Of a stretch of 64,000 nt of DNA, positions 28,908 to 37,242 are shown in pieces. Below the pieces are notes generated by a model. The model was not told where the DNA came from. It ran no database searches and saw nothing but the letters and a program-made list of their open reading frames with translations. A program made the position numbers and the translations under genes. The stretch is from positions 1 to 64,000 of the forward strand of contig NZ_JAUTWS010000022.1 of assembly GCF_030657435.1 (NCBI RefSeq), in the 5' to 3' direction. Position 1 is the stretch's first letter, and the number at the start of each line of letters is the position of its first letter. The DNA is from Paracraurococcus lichenis. GTDB lineage: Bacteria; Pseudomonadota; Alphaproteobacteria; Acetobacterales; Acetobacteraceae.

Positions 28908-29909
28908 CTAGGGCAGCGCCGCCATCGCCCGGCGCGCCGTGGAGCCCCGCACCACGCAGCGGCCGCCGAGCATCACCTTGCGCACCGGCGCCTCCGGCGT
29001 CCGCAGCCGGTCGAAGAGCAGGCTCATCGCCACGCGGCCGATCTCCTGCAGGGGCTGCTCGATCACCGTCAGCCCGGGTTCGACCAGCCCGGTCCAGGAC
29101 TCGTTGTCGAAGCCGGCGAGCGCCAGGTCCTCCGGGATGCGCAGGCCCGCGGCGCGGATGGCCTGCAGCAGGCCCATCAGCAGCAAGGAGTTGCTGGCGA
29201 TCACCGCCTCCGGCCGCGCCGGCCCCGCGAGCAGCGCGGCCAGCGCCGCCTCCGCCGCCGCGACCTGCGGCAGGGCGAATTCCTCCCGCGCATCCAGCCC
29301 ATGCCGCGCCATGGCGGCGCGGTAGCCGGCCGCGCGCTCCACGCCGGTGCCGCTGGTCCGGCCGAAGACGCCGGCAATGCGCCGGCAGCCCTGCGCCACC
29401 AGGTGGTCCACCAGCGCCGCGCTGGCCGCGGCATTGTCCAGCAGCACGCTGTCATACCGCCCGGGCGGGCCGGGGCGGTCGATGAGGACCACCGGCATCG
29501 CCAGGGGCTGGCGGGCCAGGCGCTCCGCCGTCACCAGGGTCGGCGCCAGGATCAGGCCGGTGACCCGCTCCTCCTGCATCAGCCGGAGATAGATCGCTTC
29601 CCGCTCGGGATCCTCGTCCGTGTTGCAGAGGATGACGCGCAGCCCGGCCTGGTAGGCGGCCTCCTCCACCGCCCGGGCGACGCCGGTGAAGAAGGGGTTG
29701 CCGATATCGGCGACGACCAGCCCGACGGTGCCCGTCTCCTGCGAGCGCAGCCGCCGCGCCGCGAGGTTCGGCCGGTAGCCGGTCGCCCGCACGGCCTCCA
29801 GCACCTGGGCGCGCAGCGCCTCGCTCACTGGCCCCTTGCCGAGGGCGCGGGAGACGGTGGCCGGGGAAACCCCGGCGGCCTTGGCAACGTCCTTGATGCT
29901 GGCGGTCAT
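28908..29909 (-). CDS. LacI-family transcriptional repressor (FruR-like)
   Basis: Repressor of 333 residues. The N terminus MTASIKDVAKAAGVSPATVS is the LacI helix-turn-helix, with RPNLAARRLRS as the hinge helix. The periplasmic-binding-like effector domain follows (TVGLVVADIGNPFF, VLIDRPG, ALAGFDNESW). The start at 29909 is set by the HTH; an in-frame upstream extension is ignored. The gene is divergent from fruBKA with 167 bases between them, containing an operator-like palindrome at 30030-30043, so it very likely represses the fructose PTS operon. The effector is probably fructose 1-phosphate or fructose 1,6-bisphosphate (inference from family). Confidence 0.92.
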   Translation of the reverse strand: MTASIKDVAKAAGVSPATVSRALGKGPVSEALRAQVLEAVRATGYRPNLAARRLRSQETGTVGLVVADIGNPFFTGVARAVEEAAYQAGLRVILCNTDEDPEREAIYLRLMQEERVTGLILAPTLVTAERLARQPLAMPVVLIDRPGPPGRYDSVLLDNAAASAALVDHLVAQGCRRIAGVFGRTSGTGVERAAGYRAAMARHGLDAREEFALPQVAAAEAALAALLAGPARPEAVIASNSLLLMGLLQAIRAAGLRIPEDLALAGFDNESWTGLVEPGLTVIEQPLQEIGRVAMSLLFDRLRTPEAPVRKVMLGGRCVVRGSTARRAMAALP

Positions 29910-29977
29910 GCCCGCGGGCTCCGCGGGACTGGGATCGGTTTCACCATGACCGCCCAAGACTGCCGGTCCGAGACGGC

Positions 29978-29995
29978 GGCTTCAATCGGGAAACC
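29978..29995. promoter_or_regulatory. Possible second operator upstream of fruB
   Basis: GGCTTC and GAAACC flank six bases as an imperfect inverted repeat (GGYTTC-N6-GAARCC). Its centre is 50 bases from the main palindrome, close to an integral number of helical turns. It could be an auxiliary LacI-family site or part of the repressor's own promoter. Confidence 0.3.
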
Positions 29996-30016
29996 GCGCC
30001 CATCCTCAGATTCCCT

Positions 30017-30045
30017 TTGACAGAGTGACTGAAAACGATTTCATT
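30017..30045 (+). promoter_or_regulatory. fruBKA promoter
   Basis: TTGACA at 30017-30022 is a perfect sigma-70 -35 box. A 17-base spacer leads to TTCATT at 30040-30045, a weak -10. The operator palindrome at 30030-30043 fills the spacer, the expected place for repression. The fruB start is 31 bases downstream of the -10. Confidence 0.6.
30030..30043. promoter_or_regulatory. LacI/FruR-type operator
   Basis: TGAAAACGATTTCA is symmetric about a central CG except for one pair (TGAAA-n-CG-n-TTTCA), the form of LacI-family operators and very like the TGAAACGTTTCA-type sites of FruR/Cra. It overlaps the promoter spacer in front of fruB and lies between the divergent repressor gene and the operon. 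Confidence 0.75.
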
Positions 30046-30076
30046 CACGCCCAATAACCCAGGCAGGAACGTCCCC

Positions 30077-32623
30077 ATGGCCCAGCCCGCCGCCTCCCCC
30101 ATGCCGATCGCCCGCGAGCTGGTGCGGCTCGATGCCCGACCCGCCGGCAAGGCGGCCGCCATCGCGGAGGCCGGGCAGCTCCTCGCCGCCGCGGGCTGCG
30201 TCGATGCCGGCTATGCCGAGAGCATGGGCAGGCGGGAGCAGGCGGCGAACACCTTCCTCGGCCATGGCGTCGCCATCCCGCACGGCATGGGGGAGGACCG
30301 CGGCCTCGTCCGCCGCAACGGCCTCGCCATCCTGCAGGTGCGCGACGGCATCGAATGGAATCCCGGCCAGATCGCGCATCTCGTCATCGGCATCGCCGCG
30401 GCCTCCGACGAGCACATCGCCATCCTCCGCCGCCTCACCCGCCTGCTGAACGACCCCGCGACGCTGCAGCGGCTCTTCACCACCGAGGATCCGGAGGCGA
30501 TCATCGCCGCCCTCGGCGCCGAGCCCGCCGCCGCCCCGCCCGGCGTCCCGGCCAACGACCTCGCCGAGCGCTTCGACTGGGTGGTGGACTACCCCACCGG
30601 CCTGCATGCCCGGCCCGCCACCCGCTGGGTGGAGGCGGCGCGCGCCACCGGCTGCCGCATCCAGGTCCGCCATGGCGAGCAGGCGGCGGATGCGGCCGCG
30701 CTGGTCGGCCTGCTGCAGCTCGGCCTCCGCGCCGGGGACCGCGTCACCGTCTCGGCCGAGGGGCGCGATGCCGCCGCGGCGCTGGCGCGGATGCGCGCCG
30801 CCATCACCGGCCTGAGCGCGCAGGAGAAGGCCGATGCGGCGCTCGCCGCGCAGCGCGCCGCCGCCCCCGTCCGCGGCTGGGAACCCGCGGGACGCCTGGT
30901 CTCGCTCCCGGGCATCGCCGCCAGCCCCGGCCTCGCCATCGGGCGCGTGCATGTGCTGGCGGATGCCGAGGCCGCCATCCCCGACACCCCCCTGCCGCTC
31001 GCCGAGGGCGGCGCCCGGCTGGAGGCGGCGATCCGGGCCACCCGCGCCCAGCTCACGGCGCTGGAGGACGACACCGCCCGCCGCCTGGGCCCGGGCGAGG
31101 CTGCGATCTTCCGCGCCCATGCCGGGCTCCTGGACGACCCGGACCTGATCACCCTGACCTGCCAGTTGATGGTGGAGGGGCACGGCCTCGCCTGGTCCTG
31201 GCACCAGGCGGTGGAGCGCGTGGCGGGCGGCCTCGCCGCCCTCGGCAACCCGGTGCTGGCCGGCCGCGCCGCCGACCTGCGCGACGTCGGCCGGCGGGTG
31301 CTCGGGCAGATCGACCCGGCGCTCGCCGGCGGCACGCTCTCGGACCTGCCGGAGGGGCCGGTGATCCTGGTCGCCGAGGACCTCGCGCCCTCCGATACCG
31401 CCGGGCTCGACCCCGCCAAGGTGGTGGGGCTGGCGACCGCGGCGGGCGGCCCGACTTCCCACACCGCCATCCTCGCCCGCACTCTCGGCCTGCCGGCCCT
31501 GGTCGCCGGCGGGCGCGCCCTGCTCGACCTCAGGCCGGGGACGCAGGCGGTGCTGGATGGCAGCGCCGGCCTCCTGCATCTCGACCCCGGGGAGGCCGAC
31601 CTCGCCGCCGCCCGCGCCTGGATGGAAGCGCAGCAGGAGCAGCGGGCGCGCGAGGCGGCGCGGCGGGCCGAGCCGGCGGTGACGCGCGACGGGCACCGGG
31701 TCGAGGTCGCCGCCAACATCAACCTGCCGGACCAGGCGGATTTCGCCCTGGCCCAGGGCGCCGAGGGCGTCGGGCTGATGCGCACCGAATTCCTCTTCCT
31801 CGAGCGCGGCGAGACGCCGGACGAGGAGGACCAGCACCGCATCTACCGGGCCATGCTGGAGGCGCTGCAGGGCCGGCCGCTGATCGTCCGTGCCCTCGAC
31901 ATCGGCGGCGACAAGCAGGTGCCGCATCTCCGCCTGCCGGTGGAGGCCAACCCCTTCCTCGGCGTCCGCGGCGCCCGGCTGCTGCTGCGCCGGCCGGACC
32001 TGCTGGAGCCGCAGCTCCGCGCCCTCTACCGCGCCGCCGCCGGCGGCGGGCCGCTCTCCATCATGTTCCCCATGGTGACCTCGGTGCCCGAGGTCATCGC
32101 CCTGCGCGCCGCCTGCGAGCGGATCCGCGCCGAGCTCGGCGCGCCCGAAGTGCCGGTCGGCATCATGGTCGAGGTCCCGGCGGCCGCCGTGCAGGCCGAT
32201 GCCCTGGCGAAGCACGTCGACTTCTTCTCGGTCGGCACCAACGACCTGACGCAATACGTCCTCGCCATCGACCGGCAGAACCCGGAGCTCGCGCCGGAAG
32301 CCGACAGCCTGCACCCCGCGGTGCTGCGCCTGATCGCTCAGACGGTGGAGGCGGCGACGCGCCACGGCCGCTGGGTCGGCGTCTGCGGCGGCCTCGCGGG
32401 CGAGCCCTTCGGCGCGGCGCTGCTCGCCGGCCTCGGCGTCGCCGAGCTCTCCATGACCCCGCGCGACATCCCGGCGGTGAAGTCGGTGCTGCGCGGCGCG
32501 ACGCTCGCCGGGCTGCGCGACCTCGCCGCGCGGGCCACCGCCTGCGGCACGGCGGCGGAGGTGAAGGCGCTGGAGCCCGAGCTGCTGGCCATGACCCGGC
32601 CCGCGGCGCAGGAGGCCGCCTGA
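30077..32623 (+). CDS. fruB: Multiphosphoryl transfer protein (EIIA-Fru/HPr/Enzyme I fusion)
   Basis: Fused PTS phosphocarrier of 848 residues that passes phosphate from PEP to the fructose permease. Domain order is EIIA-Fru (1-145, active His69 in HGVAIPHG), an HPr domain (about 166-250, active His177 in PTGLHARPA) and Enzyme I (about 268-840). The latter has the phospho-His in GGPTSHTAIL (about residue 462), LMRTEFLFLER and a complete PEP-binding barrel (VGTNDLTQYVLAIDR, GVCGGLAGEP). Carrying its own Enzyme I and HPr makes the locus self-sufficient. The start has GGCAGGA upstream. Its stop overlaps the fruK start by one base (TGATG). Confidence 0.96.
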   Translation: MAQPAASPMPIARELVRLDARPAGKAAAIAEAGQLLAAAGCVDAGYAESMGRREQAANTFLGHGVAIPHGMGEDRGLVRRNGLAILQVRDGIEWNPGQIAHLVIGIAAASDEHIAILRRLTRLLNDPATLQRLFTTEDPEAIIAALGAEPAAAPPGVPANDLAERFDWVVDYPTGLHARPATRWVEAARATGCRIQVRHGEQAADAAALVGLLQLGLRAGDRVTVSAEGRDAAAALARMRAAITGLSAQEKADAALAAQRAAAPVRGWEPAGRLVSLPGIAASPGLAIGRVHVLADAEAAIPDTPLPLAEGGARLEAAIRATRAQLTALEDDTARRLGPGEAAIFRAHAGLLDDPDLITLTCQLMVEGHGLAWSWHQAVERVAGGLAALGNPVLAGRAADLRDVGRRVLGQIDPALAGGTLSDLPEGPVILVAEDLAPSDTAGLDPAKVVGLATAAGGPTSHTAILARTLGLPALVAGGRALLDLRPGTQAVLDGSAGLLHLDPGEADLAAARAWMEAQQEQRAREAARRAEPAVTRDGHRVEVAANINLPDQADFALAQGAEGVGLMRTEFLFLERGETPDEEDQHRIYRAMLEALQGRPLIVRALDIGGDKQVPHLRLPVEANPFLGVRGARLLLRRPDLLEPQLRALYRAAAGGGPLSIMFPMVTSVPEVIALRAACERIRAELGAPEVPVGIMVEVPAAAVQADALAKHVDFFSVGTNDLTQYVLAIDRQNPELAPEADSLHPAVLRLIAQTVEAATRHGRWVGVCGGLAGEPFGAALLAGLGVAELSMTPRDIPAVKSVLRGATLAGLRDLAARATACGTAAEVKALEPELLAMTRPAAQEAA

Positions 32624-33570
32624 TGGCCGCGCCCTTCGTCACCCTCTCCCTCAACCCGGCGATCGACCAGACGGTGGAGCTGGAGGCGCTGCTGCCGGGC
32701 GCGGTGAACCTGGCGCGCGGCGCGGTGCGGCATGCCGCGGGGAAGGGGATCAACGTCGCGGCCTGCCTGGCCGACTGGGGTGCCAAGGTGACCGCGACCG
32801 GGCTGCTGGGCGAGGCGAACGACGCGCCCTTCCGCGCCCTCTTCGCCGGGCGCGGGATCACCGATTGCTGCCTCCGCATCCCCGGCGAGACGCGGACCAA
32901 CATCAAGCTGCTGGACCGCGCGGCGGGCGCGACGACCGACATCAACCTGCCGGGCACCGCGCCCCCGGCCGAGGCGCTGGATGCGGCGCTCGCCCCGCTG
33001 CATGCGGCGACCGGGCCGGGGACCGTCGCGGTGCTCGCCGGCAGCCTGCCGCCCGGCCTCCCGGCCGAGACCTATGCCGAGCTGGTCGCCCTGCTGACCG
33101 AGCAGGGCGCGCGCGTCGTGGTCGATGCCAGCCGCGCGCCGCTCGCGGCCGTCCTCGGCGCCCCGGTGCTGCCGCAGGCGGTCAAGCCGAACCGGCATGA
33201 GCTGGAGGGTTGGGCCGGCCAGCCCCTGGCGGAGCGGGAGGCGCTGCTGGCCACCGCCCAGGCGCTGGCGGCGCGCGGCATCGCGCTGGTCGCGGTCTCG
33301 CTCGGGGCCGAGGGGGCGCTCTTCGTGACGAAGGACGGCGCCGTGCAGGTCCGCCCGCCGGCGATCGCGGTCACCAGCAGCGTCGGCGCCGGCGATGCCA
33401 TGGTGGCCGGGATCGCCGCCGGCCTGGCGGAGAACCTGCCGCTGGAGGCGCTGGCCCGCCGCGCCGCCGCCTTCTCCGCCGCCAAGCTGCAGCGCACCGG
33501 CGCCGGCCTGCCCGGCCGCGCCGCGGTCGAGGAGATCGCCGCCGGCCTCACCGCCGAACCCCTGGCCTGA
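32623..33570 (+). CDS. fruK: 1-phosphofructokinase
   Basis: PfkB-family kinase of 315 residues that phosphorylates fructose 1-phosphate, the PTS product, to fructose 1,6-bisphosphate. Signatures are FVTLSLNPAIDQTVEL at the N terminus, HAAGKGINVAACLADWG, GSLPPGLP, VKPNRHELEGW and the ATP/anion-hole motif VGAGDAMVAGI with the catalytic Asp. Start and stop fit translational coupling to fruB (one-base overlap) and a 25-base gap to fruA. Confidence 0.96.
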   Translation: MAAPFVTLSLNPAIDQTVELEALLPGAVNLARGAVRHAAGKGINVAACLADWGAKVTATGLLGEANDAPFRALFAGRGITDCCLRIPGETRTNIKLLDRAAGATTDINLPGTAPPAEALDAALAPLHAATGPGTVAVLAGSLPPGLPAETYAELVALLTEQGARVVVDASRAPLAAVLGAPVLPQAVKPNRHELEGWAGQPLAEREALLATAQALAARGIALVAVSLGAEGALFVTKDGAVQVRPPAIAVTSSVGAGDAMVAGIAAGLAENLPLEALARRAAAFSAAKLQRTGAGLPGRAAVEEIAAGLTAEPLA

Positions 33571-33595
33571 CCGCCACAACGAGGAGGAAACCCGA

Positions 33596-35308
33596 ATGTC
33601 CGGAGTGATCGCCGTCGTCGAGGCGGGCGACAGCCCCGTCCAGGCCATGCTGGCGGCCGAGGCGCTGCGCCAGGCGGCGCGGCGGGAGGGGCGCGACCTG
33701 CCGGTGGAGGTGCGGACGGAGCGCGGCGTGCTCTCCCCGCTGCCCGCGGCGCCCGAGGCCGAGGCGCTGCTGCTGGTCGGCGAGGCCGCCCACCCGCCCG
33801 AGGGGCTGGACCGGCTGCATGCCGTGCGGGCGCGGATCGAGGAGGTGCTGGCCGATGCCGCCGGCGTGCTGGCCCGCGCGCTGTCCGCCTCCCCCGCGGC
33901 CGGCGCGTCGGCGCCCGCGGCCGGCAGGCGCATCGTCGCCATCACCTCCTGCCCCACCGGCATCGCCCATACCTTCATGGCGGCCGAGGGGCTGGAGCAG
34001 GCGGCGAAGGCGCTGGGCCACAGCATCAGGGTCGAGACCCAGGGCTCGGTCGGCGCGCAGAATGCGCTGACGCCCGAGGAGATCGCCGCGGCCGACCTGG
34101 TGCTGATCGCCGCCGACACCCAGGTCGACCTCTCCCGCTTCGGCGGCAAGCCCGTCTTCCTCAGCGGCACCAAGCCGGCGATCAACGGCGGCCAGGCGCT
34201 GGTCGCGCGCGCCTTCGCCGAGGCCAGGCCGCATGGCGAGGCGCATGCCGCCGCCGCGCCGGCGCCGGCGCCGGGCAAGAAGCCGCTCACCGGCCCCTAC
34301 AGGCACCTGATGACCGGCGTCTCCTTCATGCTGCCCTTCACCGTGGCGGGCGGCCTGCTGATCGCCATCGCCTTCGCCCTCGGCGGCATCTACGCCTATG
34401 ACGACGCGCATCGCGGCACGCTCGCCGGCGCGCTGTTCCAGATCGGCGGCAAGGCGGCCTTCACCCTGATGGTGCCGGCGCTGGCGGGCTACATCGCCTA
34501 TTCCATCGCCGACCGGCCCGGCATCGCGCCCGGCATGATCGGCGGCATGATCGCCGCCCAGCTCAATGCCGGCTTCCTCGGCGGCATCGTCGCGGGCTTC
34601 GTCGCCGGCTATTCCGTCGCCTGGCTGAACCGCGTCCTCCGGCTGCCGCGCACGCTGGAGGGGCTGAAGCCGGTGCTGATCCTGCCGGTGCTCGGGGCGC
34701 TGATCACCGGCCTCTCGCTGATCTATGTCGCCGGCGGGCCGGTGGCGGCGGCGCTCGCGGCGCTCACCGAGTTCCTCCGCGGCATGCAGGGCAGCGCCGC
34801 CCTGGTGCTCGGCCTGATCATCGGCGCCATGATGGCCTTCGACATGGGCGGGCCAGTGAACAAGGCGGCCTATGCCTTCTCGACCGGCCTGCTCGCCAGC
34901 CAGGTCTACAGCCCGATGGCCGCCGCCATGGTCGCCGGCATGACCCCGCCGCTCGGCCTGGCGCTCGCCGCCTTCCTCTTCTGCGACCGCTTCACGGAGG
35001 AGGAGCGGGAGGCGGCGCCGGCCGCGGGGGTGCTCGGCCTCGCCTTCATCTCGGAGGGCGCGATCCCCTTCGCCGCCAAGGACCCGCTGCGGGTGATCCC
35101 CTCGCTCGTGCTCGGCTCGGCGGTCGCGGGCGCCATCTCCATGGCGGTGGGCGCGGAGTTGCGGGTGCCGCATGGCGGCGCCTTCGTCCTGCCCATCCCG
35201 AACGCGGTCTCGCATCTCGGCGGCTATGTCGTGGCGCTGGCCCTCGGCACGGTGGTCACGGCGGTCGCGCTGCGGGTCCTGAAGCGGCCCGCCGCCGCGG
35301 TTGCGTGA
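33596..35308 (+). CDS. fruA: PTS fructose transporter subunit IIBC
   Basis: Fructose permease of 570 residues. An N-terminal degenerate EIIB' domain (1-95) precedes a full EIIB domain whose phosphorylated cysteine is Cys119 in ITSCPTGIAHTFMAAE. EIIC (about 235-565) has eight or more membrane segments, with GVSFMLPFTVAGGLLIAIA, AFDMGGPVNKAAYAFS and LAFISEGAIPFAA. It imports fructose and releases fructose 1-phosphate in the cytosol. The start at 33596 has GAGGAGGAAA nine bases upstream. It is the last gene of the fru operon, followed by a hairpin. Confidence 0.96.
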   Translation: MSGVIAVVEAGDSPVQAMLAAEALRQAARREGRDLPVEVRTERGVLSPLPAAPEAEALLLVGEAAHPPEGLDRLHAVRARIEEVLADAAGVLARALSASPAAGASAPAAGRRIVAITSCPTGIAHTFMAAEGLEQAAKALGHSIRVETQGSVGAQNALTPEEIAAADLVLIAADTQVDLSRFGGKPVFLSGTKPAINGGQALVARAFAEARPHGEAHAAAAPAPAPGKKPLTGPYRHLMTGVSFMLPFTVAGGLLIAIAFALGGIYAYDDAHRGTLAGALFQIGGKAAFTLMVPALAGYIAYSIADRPGIAPGMIGGMIAAQLNAGFLGGIVAGFVAGYSVAWLNRVLRLPRTLEGLKPVLILPVLGALITGLSLIYVAGGPVAAALAALTEFLRGMQGSAALVLGLIIGAMMAFDMGGPVNKAAYAFSTGLLASQVYSPMAAAMVAGMTPPLGLALAAFLFCDRFTEEEREAAPAAGVLGLAFISEGAIPFAAKDPLRVIPSLVLGSAVAGAISMAVGAELRVPHGGAFVLPIPNAVSHLGGYVVALALGTVVTAVALRVLKRPAAAVA

Positions 35309-35313
35309 GGAAC

Positions 35314-35332
35314 CCCGCACGCCGCATGCGGG
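35314..35332 (+). terminator. Hairpin after fruA
   Basis: CCCGCA (35314-35319) pairs with TGCGGG (35327-35332) around a seven-base loop, six bases past the fruA stop. A second small stem, GCCCTG/CAGGGC, follows near 35341-35353. There is no clear T-run, so a termination role is plausible but not certain. Confidence 0.4.
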
Positions 35333-35352
35333 CTTCGGTGCCCTGACAGGGC

Positions 35353-37242
35353 GTGGAGCCCCGCCCGGGCCCGGCCTCACCCGGATATGAGCGGCAGGGC
35401 GCGCCGGTTCCGTCACAAGGGGAGGCCTCAGGAGGCGGACCCTATCCATTGGCGTTGCAGTGGCTCTCTGGGACAGGTCCGCGCCGGACCTGTCCGGTAT
35501 GCGATGCGACCGGCGAGAGCCGGCTGATCCTGCGCTGCTCCGGCCTGCCGACCCGGTTCGCGCCGCGGCGGACGCTGCTCGGCTGTCCCACCTGCGGCGC
35601 CGCCGCCTTCGATCCCCTGCCCGGCACCGACTATGCGGAGGAGCCAGCCGGCGGCGAGGCGGCGCTGGCCTTCTACCTGCAGCAGGGCGCCGGGCTCTGG
35701 AGCATCGCCTCCGGCCTGCTGGCCGCGGCGGGGCCCGCGCCGGCCGAAGGCCCGGCGCGGCGGCTGCTGGAGATCGGCTGCGGCTTCGGCTTCGGGCTCG
35801 ACTTCGCGCGGCGGGCCCTCGGGCTCGAGGTCCGGGGCCATGATCCTTCCCCCCAGGCCGCCGCGGGCCGGCGGCTGCTCGGGCTCCCCATCGAGAGCGG
35901 CAGGTTCGACCCGGCCACCACCCTCGCCGGGCAGTGGGACATCCTCCTCGCCTCGGAGGTGCTGGAGCACCTGGCCGACCCGGTCGGCGCGCTGCGCGGC
36001 CTGCGGGCGGCGCTGGCGCCCGGGGGCGTCCTGGTCCTGACCACGCCCGACATCGCCGCCGCCCGGCCCGGCCTGCCCGAGGGGCTGCTGCTGCCGCTGC
36101 TCTCCTGCGGCTACCACACCATCCTGCACAGCGCGGCGAGCCTGGACCTCGCGCTGCGGCGGGCGGGCTTCGCCGCCGTGGAGGTGGTGGCGCAGGGGGC
36201 GCAGTTGCGCGCCCGGGCCGGCGCGGCGGCCGCCCTCCCCTCCCGGCCGGAGGCCGCCGACCGGCGCCTCTACCGGACCTGGCTGGAGACCGGCGCCGCG
36301 GCCCAGCCAGCCGGCTCCGACCTGCATCTCGGCTTCCTGGTCCGCGCCTATCGGGAGGCGGTGAATGCCGGCGACCTCGCTGCCGCCGACCACCTGCTGC
36401 CCGGGCTCGACGCCGCGCTCCGCCGGCGCTTCGGCCGCGGCCTCGCGGCGGGCGCGGCCTGGGGCGCGCGGCCCTGGTCGCGCAGCCTGCGGGCGCTGGC
36501 GGCGCGCGGCCCGCTCTGCCTCGGGCCGCTGCTGCTGGCGCGCGGGCTGCACTGGCTGCTCGCCGGGGAGCTGCGCCCGCCGCTGGTCCCGCTCTTCGAG
36601 GCGGCGGCGGCCGAGGCGACGGCGCTGCGGCGCGCCCTCCGTTCCATCGGCGGCGACGATGCGGATGCCGAGGAGGTCGCCTGGACCGCGGGTGCCGAGG
36701 CCGCCCTCTGCGCTGCCGCGGCGGGCGCGGCCGATGTCGCGGCACGCCTCGACCGGCTCGGCCCGGCCCCCGACAGCGATCCGGCGGCGGCGCAGGCCCG
36801 GGCCGCGGCGCTGCGGCGGCGCGCCTATGTCGGGCTGGTCAATGCCGGCGCCTATGCCGCGGCGCGCCGCCTGGCAGCGGTCGTCGCCCCGGCGCTCGCC
36901 CGCGCCGCCGAGGCCGGCGCGCTGCCGGAGGACAGCGAGCTCGACACCCTCTACTGCGCCGCTGTGGTCGAGGCGAATGGCGGGACGGGCGCCGACCTCG
37001 AGGCCGCGCTCGGCTGGCTGCGCGCCCTGCGGGACGCCGCGCTGCGCCGCCTGGCGGCGGGGGCGGGCGGCGGCTCCGCGGCCGGGCTGGTCTGGCCTGC
37101 CCTGGCGCTCGAGCACGATCTGCTGGCCCGGCTCGGCCGGGATGCGGAGTGCGCGGCGCTCGCGGCGCAGGGCCCGCGCTCGCTCGCCGCGAGCCTCGGC
37201 GTGCCGCCGATGCCCGCGGGCCTCGGGCTCGGCGGCGGCTGA
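35353..37242 (+). CDS. Class I SAM-dependent methyltransferase with zinc ribbon
   Basis: Protein of up to 629 residues. A zinc-ribbon-like segment (Cys47, Cys50, Cys78, Cys81; CPVC and CPTC) comes first, then a class I methyltransferase domain (about 135-270) with LLEIGCGFGFGLDFARR, the acidic GHDPSP and LASEVLEHLADP. The remaining ~350 residues are Ala-rich and helical, possibly TPR-like repeats, with no recognised catalytic motif. A GTG at 35353 is the assumed start, but TTG codons near 35449 are possible since no ATG fits before the cysteines. The next gene overlaps by one base and encodes an RgpF-like protein, which suggests a shared role in modifying surface glycans. Confidence 0.78.
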   Translation: MEPRPGPASPGYERQGAPVPSQGEASGGGPYPLALQWLSGTGPRRTCPVCDATGESRLILRCSGLPTRFAPRRTLLGCPTCGAAAFDPLPGTDYAEEPAGGEAALAFYLQQGAGLWSIASGLLAAAGPAPAEGPARRLLEIGCGFGFGLDFARRALGLEVRGHDPSPQAAAGRRLLGLPIESGRFDPATTLAGQWDILLASEVLEHLADPVGALRGLRAALAPGGVLVLTTPDIAAARPGLPEGLLLPLLSCGYHTILHSAASLDLALRRAGFAAVEVVAQGAQLRARAGAAAALPSRPEAADRRLYRTWLETGAAAQPAGSDLHLGFLVRAYREAVNAGDLAAADHLLPGLDAALRRRFGRGLAAGAAWGARPWSRSLRALAARGPLCLGPLLLARGLHWLLAGELRPPLVPLFEAAAAEATALRRALRSIGGDDADAEEVAWTAGAEAALCAAAAGAADVAARLDRLGPAPDSDPAAAQARAAALRRRAYVGLVNAGAYAAARRLAAVVAPALARAAEAGALPEDSELDTLYCAAVVEANGGTGADLEAALGWLRALRDAALRRLAAGAGGGSAAGLVWPALALEHDLLARLGRDAECAALAAQGPRSLAASLGVPPMPAGLGLGGG

